Source of the DNA: Phytopseudomonas punonensis | GTDB lineage: Bacteria > Pseudomonadota > Gammaproteobacteria > Pseudomonadales > Pseudomonadaceae | Assembly: GCF_900142655.1 (NCBI RefSeq) | Contig: NZ_FRBQ01000004.1 | Location: 124,001-188,000, forward strand | DNA: 64,000 nucleotides | Direction: 5' to 3' | Shown here: in pieces, positions 57,986 through 64,000 of the stretch | Numbering within the stretch: position 1 is the stretch's first letter | How the letters are laid out: each line of letters opens with the position of its first letter | The notes under the pieces: generated by a model | What the model saw: the letters and a program-made list of their open reading frames with translations, nothing else | Told to the model about the DNA's origin: nothing | Databases searched by the model: none | Program-made: the position numbers and the translations under genes

Positions 57986-58689
57986 ACCTGCTGCTGCTCG
58001 ATGACGGCGACTTCGTCGCAGTCGACCGGGTGCGTTTGAGCGGCCGCCGCCTCACCCATCTCAATGAAGTGCACCGCGCTGAGAACGGCGACACCTTGCG
58101 TGTCGGCCGCCTTGGCGGGCAGATGGGCCGCGGCCAGCTGCTGCAGCTGGATACGACTAGCGCAGAGCTGCAGGTCGCCTTCGACCAGGCGCCACCGACC
58201 AAACTGCCGATCACCCTGCTGCTCGCCCTGCCCCGCCCGAAGATGCTCAAGCGCGTGCTGCAGGGCGTCAGCGCTATGGGCGTGCCGCGCTTGATCCTGC
58301 TCAACAGCTACCGAGTGGAAAAGAGCTTCTGGCAGACGCCCTTTCTCGAGCCGGAAGCGATTCGCGAACAACTGATCCTCGGCCTGGAGCAGGCCCGCGA
58401 TACGGTGCTGCCCGAGGTGATCATCGAGAAGCGCTTCAAGCCCTTCGTCGAGGACCGCCTGCCGCAGCTGGCCGCCGGCACCCTCGGCCTGACCGGCCAC
58501 CCCGGCGATTACCCGCCCTGCCCACGCGCCGTCGAGCAACCGGTAACCCTGGCCATAGGCCCGGAAGGCGGCTGGATTCCCTATGAGGTCGAGAAACTGG
58601 CCGAGGCGGGCCTCCAGCCAGTGCAGCTGGGTGAGCGGATCTTGCGGGTGGAAACGGCGGTGACGGCGCTGCTGGCTCGGTTGTTCTAG
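57982..58689 (+). CDS. rsmE: 16S rRNA (uracil(1498)-N(3))-methyltransferase RsmE
   Basis: The product has 235 residues. It has an N-terminal PUA-like part ([20 protein letters not shown]) and a SPOUT/trefoil-knot methyltransferase part with [20 protein letters not shown] near residue 75, [20 protein letters not shown] near residue 191 and the knot [19 protein letters not shown] at the end. It methylates U1498 of 16S rRNA. It is the last gene of the ubiE-tat operon, overlapping tatC by 4 bp; a REP-like repeat begins 5 bp after its stop. Confidence 0.95.
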   Translation: MNLLLLDDGDFVAVDRVRLSGRRLTHLNEVHRAENGDTLRVGRLGGQMGRGQLLQLDTTSAELQVAFDQAPPTKLPITLLLALPRPKMLKRVLQGVSAMGVPRLILLNSYRVEKSFWQTPFLEPEAIREQLILGLEQARDTVLPEVIIEKRFKPFVEDRLPQLAAGTLGLTGHPGDYPPCPRAVEQPVTLAIGPEGGWIPYEVEKLAEAGLQPVQLGERILRVETAVTALLARLF

Positions 58690-58693
58690 CCCC

Positions 58694-58769
58694 GTAGGGT
58701 GGATGGCGCTTTTTTCATCCACCGTTGCGATTGCAGAGCGGTGGACGGGTGAAGCGTCGTCCACCCTAC
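58694..58769 (+). repeat. REP-like double-hairpin repeat, copy 2
   Basis: This 76-bp element runs from GTAGGGTGGA to the reverse-complementary CCACCCTAC end. Hairpins are GGTGGATG/CATCCACC and GGTGGACG/CGTCCACC, both 8-bp stems. It starts 5 bp after the rsmE stop, so it could also end or stabilise the operon transcript. Confidence 0.9.
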
Positions 58770-58917
58770 AAAAGCAGCAGCGCCCAATGTCCGCTTCTAC
58801 CTTAAAAAAGCCATCGTATAGCAACGGGACATCCGGTAACGCCTTGCCCTACGCAACGATTTGGCGCCAGCATGCGCTCTGCCTATGATGAACACTTCGT
58901 GCCCTCAAGGAGCTGTC

Positions 58918-59811
58918 ATGCGCCGTCTGCTCACCGGCATCACCGTCATCCTTCTGTTGCTGCTCAACACGCTGATCCTGATCGGGCCGATGATGCTTAT
59001 TGCCCTCGGCAGGTTGGTGCTGCCCGGAGAGGCGCTGAAGGCGGCCTGTTCGCGCCAGGTGATGAATATCGCCGAGGCCTGGGCAGAGAACTGCAAGCGT
59101 ATCTTCGCCGCCCTCACGCCAACCCAGTGGGATATCCATGGCAACGCCGAGCTGCGCCAGGACACTTCCTACCTGATCATCAGCAACCACCAGTCGTGGG
59201 TGGATATTCCCGCGCTGGTGCAGGCCTTCAACCGCAAGACGCCCTACTTCAAGTTCTTCCTCAAACAGCAGCTGATCTGGGTGCCCTTTCTCGGCCTGGC
59301 GTTCTGGGCGCTGGATTACCCGTTCATGAAGCGCTACAGCAAGGCCAAGCTGGAGAAGTACCCGCACCTCAAGGGCCAGGATCTGGAGATCACCCGGCGC
59401 GCCTGCGAGAAGTTTCGCGATCTGCCGGTCACGGTGGTCAACTACCTCGAAGGCACCCGCTTCACCCCGGCCAAACAGGCACAGCAGGGCTCGCCGTACC
59501 GCTATCTGCTCAAGCCCAAGGCGGGAGGGGTGGCCTTCGTGCTGGCCGCGCTGGGTGAACAGCTCGACGCGATTCTCGACGTCACAATTGTCTACCCGGA
59601 AGGCAAGCCGCCCGGCTTCTGGAAGCTGGCCAGCGGCCAGGTGCCAAAGGTCATCATGGATATCCGCACCCGCGCGCTGGAGCCTGCGCTGTGGCAAGGC
59701 GACTACCAGAACGACCCGGATTTTCGCCTGCATGTGCAAGAGTGGGTCAGCGGGCTGTGGGAAGAGAAGGATGCGCTGATCGCCAGGCTGAAGCAGGAAA
59801 CCAGGGGCTGA
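58918..59811 (+). CDS. PlsC-type lysophospholipid acyltransferase, YihG-like
   Basis: The product has 297 residues from the ATG at 58918 with an AAGGAG site. An N-terminal membrane helix (ITVILLLLLNTLILIGPMML) precedes the acyltransferase domain: the HX4D motif in ISNHQSWVD near residue 92, FFLKQQLIWVPFLGLAFWAL near residue 118, and the EGTR motif in NYLEGTRFTPAK near residue 178. The length and layout fit E. coli YihG, an acyltransferase affecting phospholipid acyl composition. It stands alone downstream of a REP-like repeat. Confidence 0.88.
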   Translation: MRRLLTGITVILLLLLNTLILIGPMMLIALGRLVLPGEALKAACSRQVMNIAEAWAENCKRIFAALTPTQWDIHGNAELRQDTSYLIISNHQSWVDIPALVQAFNRKTPYFKFFLKQQLIWVPFLGLAFWALDYPFMKRYSKAKLEKYPHLKGQDLEITRRACEKFRDLPVTVVNYLEGTRFTPAKQAQQGSPYRYLLKPKAGGVAFVLAALGEQLDAILDVTIVYPEGKPPGFWKLASGQVPKVIMDIRTRALEPALWQGDYQNDPDFRLHVQEWVSGLWEEKDALIARLKQETRG

Positions 59812-59822
59812 ACCTGCTCTAA

Positions 59823-60051
59823 CAGGCCGTTGAAAAACTACCTACGTTGCCGGCACATCGTTAAAAACAGCCTCGCGTGCGAGCCCAGTCAAAATGCTCA
59901 TGTACAACTCGTACACTCCGCTTTTGACTCACTGCGTTCGCCCTACGGGCCAGCCTTCGGCTGTTACTGCGCTGCGCTACGTTTCGGCTGTTTTTGCGGG
60001 GCCGCCATCGGCCTCGCTCCGGCGGCCTCGCTGACGTTTTTCAACGGCCTG
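59823..60051. repeat. 229-bp element with perfect 16-bp terminal inverted repeats
   Basis: CAGGCCGTTGAAAAAC (59823-59838) and its exact reverse complement (60036-60051) bound the element. Inside are AGTCAAAA (59887-59894) and TTTTGACT (59922-59929), framing TGTACAACTCGTACA. There is no reading frame worth noting. It lies between the acyltransferase gene and the VOC gene. Core words are shared with 47185-47214. Confidence 0.9.
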
Positions 60052-60069
60052 CTAGCCGGAGCAGATCGA

Positions 60070-60504
60070 TCAATCCGGCAGGATCATATGGCCGGCCTCA
60101 TCGAGTGGCGCGAAGGGATTGTGCGCCAGTTCCCAGAGATGGCCATCGGGGTCGGCGAAGTAGCCCGAGTAACCACCCCAGAACACTTTTTCAGGCGCCT
60201 TGACCTGCCGCGCGCCCGAGGCAACAGCGAGCGCCATAGCGGCGTCGACGGCCTCGGGACTTTCCAGATTATGCGCCAGGGTGACGCCAGAAAAGCCCGC
60301 CGGCCCGGCTTCAGGCAGGTTGGCGTCCTTTGCCAGTTCCTCGCGTGAGAACAAGCCCAGGGCAAGTCCCTTGAGCTTGATGAACACGATCTGCTCCTGG
60401 GAAGCGGACGAGCGCGTCCAGCCCAGTCGCTCGTAGAAGGCGGCGCTGGCCTGTACATCGGCAACGCCCAGGGTGATCAGGGAAATCCGTCGGTCAAAGC
60501 TCAT
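60070..60504 (-). CDS. VOC (glyoxalase/dioxygenase fold) family protein
   Basis: The product has 144 residues from the ATG at 60504, with AAGGAG seven bases before it; upstream frame extension has no ribosome site. The vicinal-oxygen-chelate fold is visible as ISLITLGVADVQASAAFYER, LALGLFSREELAKDANLP, then GGYSGYFADPDGHLWELAHN near residue 112, with the metal-ligand Glu. Such proteins include lyases, dioxygenases and resistance proteins; the reaction is not predictable. It lies beside, and in the same direction as, fdhA, but a terminator separates them. Confidence 0.87.
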   Translation of the reverse strand: MSFDRRISLITLGVADVQASAAFYERLGWTRSSASQEQIVFIKLKGLALGLFSREELAKDANLPEAGPAGFSGVTLAHNLESPEAVDAAMALAVASGARQVKAPEKVFWGGYSGYFADPDGHLWELAHNPFAPLDEAGHMILPD

Positions 60505-60578
60505 GGGGTGCTCCTTGCAGGTCGAGCCTGACAGGGTAGCAGCCACGTCTGCAGCCGGAAGAAAGGATGGGTAAAGAA

Positions 60579-60604
60579 AAAGCGGAGCCTTATGGCTCCG
60601 CTTT
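60579..60604. terminator. Rho-independent terminator after fdhA
   Basis: AAAGCGGAGCC (60579-60589) pairs with GGCTCCGCTTT (60594-60604) around TTAT. On the reverse strand TTTTTC follows the stem, 7 bp after the fdhA stop, so it ends the sox-purU-fdhA unit. Confidence 0.92.
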
Positions 60605-60610
60605 CTGGTT

Positions 60611-61810
60611 TCATGCTGCGCTGAAGGTCTTGTGCGGGTCGATGACGAATTTCTTCGGCACGCCGGCATCGAACTCGCCGTAACCGCGCGGCGCGTCGTC
60701 CAGGCTGATCACCTGCACGCCAACCACTTCGGCGATGTTGATGCGATCCCACATGATGGCCTGCATCAGCGCGCGGTTGTACTTCATCACCGGGGTCTGG
60801 CCGGTATGGAAGCTGTGCGACTTGGCCCAGCCGAGGCCGAAGCGGATGCTCAGGCTGCCGATCTTCGCCGCGGCGTCCACCGCGCCCGGGTCTTCGGTGA
60901 CGTAGAGGCCGGGAATACCGATCTTGCCGGCGACCCGAACCACGCCCATCAGCGAGTTGAGCACCGTAGCAGGCGCTTCGTGCTGGGCACCGGCATGGCC
61001 GTGGCCGCGGGCTTCGAAGCCCACCGCGTCGACCGCGCAATCCACTTCTGGCTCACCGAGCAGGTCGGCGATCTGTTCGTGCAGTGGCGTGTCCTTGGAC
61101 AGGTCGGCGATCTCGAAGCCCTGGGCCTTGGCGTGGGCCAGGCGCACTGGGTTGACGTCACCGACGATCACCACTGCGGCACCCAGCAAACGCGCCGAGG
61201 CCGCAGCAGCCAGGCCAACCGGGCCGGCACCGGCGATGTACACCGTGCTGCCCGGGCCAACGCCCGCGGTGACGGCGCCGTGGTAGCCGGTTGGCAGAAT
61301 GTCGGAGAGGCAGGTCAGGTCGCGGATTTTCTCCATGGCCTTGTCGCGGTCTGGCAGTTTGAGCAGGTTGAAGTCGGCGTACGGCACCAGCACGTACTCG
61401 GCCTGGCCGCCGGTCCAGTCGCCCATGTCCACATAGCCGTAGGCGCCGCCAGCACGCGCCGGGTTGACGGTCAGGCATACGCCGGTGTGCTGCTCCTTGC
61501 AGGAGCGGCAGCGGCCGCAGGCGACGTTGAAGGGTACGGAAACCAGATCACCAATCTTCAGGTTCTCGACATCGCTGCCCTTCTCGATCACCTCACCGGT
61601 GATCTCGTGGCCCAGCACCAGGCCGACCTGAGCGGTGGTACGGCCACGCACCATGTGCTGGTCGGAGCCGCAAATGTTGGTGGAAACGACCTTGAGGATG
61701 ACCCCGTGCTCGATCTTGCGACCACGTGGATCCTGCATCTTCGGATAGTCGATCTTCTGGACTTCGACCTTGCCTGCGCCGAGATAGACGACACCGCGAT
61801 TACCAGACAT
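60611..61810 (-). CDS. fdhA: Glutathione-independent formaldehyde dehydrogenase FdhA
   Basis: The product has 399 residues from the ATG at 61810, which has a strong AAAGGAG site. It is a zinc- and NAD-dependent medium-chain dehydrogenase: catalytic zinc Cys in STNICGSDQHMVRGR, GHEITGEVIEKG, the structural zinc segment CGRCRSCKEQHTGVC near residue 97, and the NAD site GAGPVGLAAAASARLLGA near residue 178. It oxidises formaldehyde to formate without glutathione, as the P. putida enzyme does. It lies downstream of purU and soxG, so it removes formaldehyde released by sarcosine oxidation. Confidence 0.95.
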   Translation of the reverse strand: MSGNRGVVYLGAGKVEVQKIDYPKMQDPRGRKIEHGVILKVVSTNICGSDQHMVRGRTTAQVGLVLGHEITGEVIEKGSDVENLKIGDLVSVPFNVACGRCRSCKEQHTGVCLTVNPARAGGAYGYVDMGDWTGGQAEYVLVPYADFNLLKLPDRDKAMEKIRDLTCLSDILPTGYHGAVTAGVGPGSTVYIAGAGPVGLAAAASARLLGAAVVIVGDVNPVRLAHAKAQGFEIADLSKDTPLHEQIADLLGEPEVDCAVDAVGFEARGHGHAGAQHEAPATVLNSLMGVVRVAGKIGIPGLYVTEDPGAVDAAAKIGSLSIRFGLGWAKSHSFHTGQTPVMKYNRALMQAIMWDRINIAEVVGVQVISLDDAPRGYGEFDAGVPKKFVIDPHKTFSAA

Positions 61811-62029
61811 ATAAATCTCCTTTCTTCTTGTGGATGCAAGGCGCGGAGGTCTTGCACTGGAGTATTGAAGCGCCTGTCTCGGCACCCGCCGGTAAGGGCA
61901 GGACGGCTACCGAGCTGTCGCGCCGACAATGGAGGCAGCGCGAATGGGTTTAGCCAGACTAGCTAGCATGCGCCGAGGCCGTGGATACAAAACCGACAGC
62001 CGCCGTTCTCTGTGCGGCACTCACTCCGC

Positions 62030-62887
62030 CTAGAGGACTACGGTGCGATTGGCGTTGAGAAACACCCGGCGTTCGAGGAAATAGCCGACTGCGCGGGCCA
62101 GGGTCAGGCATTCGATATCGCGGCCTTTTGCCACCAGATCCTCGGGGTAGTGCGCATGATCGACGCTTTCCACGCCCTGGGTGATGATCGGGCCTTCATC
62201 CAGGTCGTTGTTGATGAAGTGGGCGGTGGCACCGACCAGCTTCACACCCTTCTGGTACGCCTGGTGATAGGGCTTGGCGCCCTTAAAGCCGGGCAGCAGC
62301 GAGTGGTGGATGTTGATCGCGCGGCCATCGAGCTTGCGGCACAGGTCGGCGGACAGCACCTGCATGTAGCGGGCGAGCACCACCAGCTCGGCGCCGGTGT
62401 CCTCAACCACCTGAATCACCCGGCGTTCCTGGGTGGGCTTGTCGTTGGGGTCGAGGGGAAAGTGGTGGTACGGGATGCCGTGCCAGTCGGCGAGCGGCTT
62501 GAGATCCGGGTGGTTGGAGACGATGGCGGTGATATCCATCGGCAACTGGCCGGTGCGCTGGCGGTAGAGCAGATCGTTAAGGCAGTGGTCGGCCTTGGAG
62601 ACCATGATCACCACCTTGGCGCGATAGCCGGGCGGCGTCAGCTCGGTGCGCATCTCGAATGGCGCGGTACGTTCGTTCAGGCCGGCGAGGAAAGTCGTCT
62701 CGTCGAAATCGGCCTGGGTGCGGAATTCGACGCGGATAAAGAAGCGATTGGCCAGGCGATCATCGAAGCTGTGGTGCTCGGTGACGTAGCAGCCCTGCTC
62801 GAACAGGTAGCGGGTCACCACGTCCACGGTGCCCAACAGGCTCGGGCAGTGGGCGGTGAGAATCCAGGTGTCGGGGGTGCGGCTCAT
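62030..62887 (-). CDS. purU: Formyltetrahydrofolate deformylase
   Basis: The product has 285 residues. The N-terminal ACT domain (ILTAHCPSLLGTVDVVTRYL) is followed by the formyltransferase-like domain, with VIMVSKADHCLNDLLYRQRT near residue 91 and the catalytic INIHHSLLPGFKGAKPYHQA near residue 224 (His and downstream Asp in FINNDLDEGPII). It hydrolyses 10-formyl-THF to THF and formate. In Pseudomonas a purU copy sits with the sarcosine oxidase and fdhA genes; here fdhA follows after 219 bp. A REP-like repeat lies in the gap upstream. Confidence 0.95.
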   Translation of the reverse strand: MSRTPDTWILTAHCPSLLGTVDVVTRYLFEQGCYVTEHHSFDDRLANRFFIRVEFRTQADFDETTFLAGLNERTAPFEMRTELTPPGYRAKVVIMVSKADHCLNDLLYRQRTGQLPMDITAIVSNHPDLKPLADWHGIPYHHFPLDPNDKPTQERRVIQVVEDTGAELVVLARYMQVLSADLCRKLDGRAINIHHSLLPGFKGAKPYHQAYQKGVKLVGATAHFINNDLDEGPIITQGVESVDHAHYPEDLVAKGRDIECLTLARAVGYFLERRVFLNANRTVVL

Positions 62888-63001
62888 GAAAGCGATTCCT
62901 TATGCAGATCGCTCCCATGCGCCGACCGGCAGTGCACGACGGGGAGCATCATTGGCTGCGTCCATACGCAGCCTTGGGGAGTGGTGAAGCTAAAGCAGCC
63001 C

Positions 63002-63091
63002 GTAGGGTGGACAACGCTCTTTTTGTCCACCATTGCGATAGTAGTACGGTGGACGGATGAAGCGTCAGCTACGCGCCCCGGTCCACCCTAC
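63002..63091 (+). repeat. REP-like double-hairpin repeat, copy 3 (longer second loop)
   Basis: This copy has 90 bp, with GTAGGGTGGA and TCCACCCTAC ends. The first hairpin is GGTGGACA/TGTCCACC; the second has a 7-bp stem GGTGGAC/GTCCACC with a loop about 14 bases longer than in copies 1 and 2. It lies inside the soxG-purU intergenic gap. Confidence 0.88.
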
Positions 63092-63138
63092 GCAGGGCTG
63101 CTCCCACCGTACAATTGCCACTCACCGGAGCGGGCGCT

Positions 63139-63768
63139 TCAGGCCTCCACGGCCAGCCCGTATTCCGCGCTGGCATCCTGCAGCCACAGCCAGAAGTAGT
63201 CGGAGAAGCTGCGGCGGATCAGCAGTTCCCAGGTGTCCTCGCCGGTGTGGCGAATCACCAGCTGGGACTTGGCGAACACCGTGCCGACCGCCTTGCCGAC
63301 CGGGAAGTTCTTCGGGTGCACGTCATAACTGCTGGACTTCATCAGCAGCTCGCGCACCTTCGGCCCGCGCAGTTCCAGCAGGGTCTGCCCGCCGCTGACG
63401 TTGACCACCGAAATATGCTGGCCGTCCAGGGCTTCGCGCAGCTTGCCCTCGACCTCGAACTCGCTGCCGCCGGGGACGATCAGCAGCCATTCGTCCGGGC
63501 CCAGCCACTGCAGCGAGGTATCGCCGTTGGCCACCAGGGTCAACGCGCCCGGCAGCTCAAGGCCGAGGGCCTTGTGCACGCCACCGGCGAAGTTGGCATC
63601 GGCGGCGTCGCCACGCAGGACCAGATGGCCCAGCAGGCTCTTCTCGCGCAGCGTGACGCCGACGCCCTGGCGGCCCTTGCCGGCCAATTCGTGCAAACCG
63701 GCATGGTGCAGGGACGACTGCCCGGCGATGTCGGCTGGGCGTTGCTGATAAACATTAGCGTTAGACAT
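63139..63768 (-). CDS. soxG: Heterotetrameric sarcosine oxidase gamma subunit
   Basis: The product has 209 residues from the ATG at 63768, which overlaps the soxA stop by 8 bp. It has the small GcvT-like fold of SoxG: SLLGHLVLRGDAADANFAGG, LQWLGPDEWLLIVP near residue 85 and a C-terminal VIRHTGEDTWELLIRRSFSD. With SoxA, SoxB and SoxD it forms the membrane-associated enzyme that demethylates sarcosine to glycine, passing the C1 unit to THF or releasing formaldehyde. Its position matches P. aeruginosa soxBDAG-purU-fdhA. Confidence 0.93.
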   Translation of the reverse strand: MSNANVYQQRPADIAGQSSLHHAGLHELAGKGRQGVGVTLREKSLLGHLVLRGDAADANFAGGVHKALGLELPGALTLVANGDTSLQWLGPDEWLLIVPGGSEFEVEGKLREALDGQHISVVNVSGGQTLLELRGPKVRELLMKSSSYDVHPKNFPVGKAVGTVFAKSQLVIRHTGEDTWELLIRRSFSDYFWLWLQDASAEYGLAVEA

Positions 63769-64000
63769 TCTGGCGATCCCCTTTCGGGTCATAGAACACG
63801 GAGCTGACGATTTCGGCTTCGATCACGCTGCCATCGACCAGCGGCGCGAACACGCGCTCGCCGATGCGCTTGAGGCCGCCCCTGACCAGGGCCATGGCGA
63901 AGGAATGGCCCATCGCGGCGCTCATGTAGCTAGAGGTGACGTGGCCAACCATGGTCATCGGAATCGGCTGCTTGGCATCGAAGACCAGTTGCGCACCTTC
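63761..64000 (-). CDS. soxA: Sarcosine oxidase alpha subunit, C-terminal end (partial)
   Basis: The reverse strand is open from the window edge to a stop at 63761, giving the last 79 residues, starting EGAQLVFDAKQPIPMTMVGH and ending FYDPKGDRQNV. The segments VTSSYMSAAMGHSFAMALV and GERVFAPLVDGSVIEAEIV are typical of the GcvT-like C-terminal (folate-binding) domain of SoxA. It overlaps soxG by 8 bp. The start and the FAD/NAD domains lie beyond base 64000. Confidence 0.92.
   Translation of the reverse strand, partial: EGAQLVFDAKQPIPMTMVGHVTSSYMSAAMGHSFAMALVRGGLKRIGERVFAPLVDGSVIEAEIVSSVFYDPKGDRQNV

Overview
The window is chromosomal DNA of a Pseudomonas (Gammaproteobacteria), by its look from the P. 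mendocina/alcaligenes side of the genus rather than P. aeruginosa itself. The evidence is gene content and order: the blocks waaF-waaC-waaG-waaP-wapP-wapQ-kinase-carbamoyltransferase, glnE/aceE-aceF/dipA/msrA, hemB-ppk, ubiE-ubiJ-ubiB-hisI-hisE-tatABC-rsmE and soxA-soxG-purU-fdhA each match P. aeruginosa order as I remember it. In PAO1 these blocks are far apart; here they are fused into one stretch. The DNA is GC-rich with long antisense open frames, as expected for the genus. I saw no tRNA, rRNA, CRISPR, phage or transposase gene.

Bases 1-26,000 are a lipopolysaccharide (LPS) core locus. It runs from mig-14 (cut by the window edge), through the ligase gene waaL with a kinase-like partner, a minus-strand group (kinase, msbA, heptosyltransferase-like GT9, GT2, GT4, GT2), an inverted GT-B gene, a second minus-strand group (GT4, GT2, CgeB-like GT, GT2, GT2), a polysaccharide pyruvyl transferase and a carbamoyltransferase, to the conserved inner-core operon waaF-waaC-waaG-waaP-wapP-wapQ-tandem kinase. 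The inner-core half is standard. The outer-core half (about 2.8-17.1 kb) holds nine glycosyltransferase-like genes plus a pyruvyl transferase and looks strain-specific. It contains a duplicated GT4-GT2 gene pair, a likely remnant of a lost gene, and one gene in the opposite orientation to its neighbours. This is the best candidate for an undescribed system: an outer core that is probably carbamoylated and pyruvylated, with unknown sugars.

Bases 26,000-45,500 are housekeeping and signalling: glnE (nitrogen control), aceE-aceF (pyruvate dehydrogenase) behind a possible GntR/FadR-type operator, dipA and an HD-GYP protein (cyclic-di-GMP turnover), msrA, rlmJ, an acyl-CoA dehydrogenase, ppk and hemB.

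Bases 45,700-60,000 hold DedA and LysE membrane proteins, elbB, an MscS-like channel, a YheS-type ABC-F protein, a PHA-associated small protein, then the ubiquinone / histidine / Tat / rsmE operon and an acyltransferase. Bases 60,000-64,000 hold a glyoxalase-fold protein and the one-carbon genes fdhA, purU, soxG and the end of soxA, which together demethylate sarcosine and oxidise the released C1 unit.

Two dispersed non-coding repeat families sit in intergenic gaps: a REP-like double hairpin (three copies, with compensatory stem changes) and a second family with a conserved spaced palindrome (two clear copies and one diverged copy; one copy has perfect 16-bp terminal inverted repeats).
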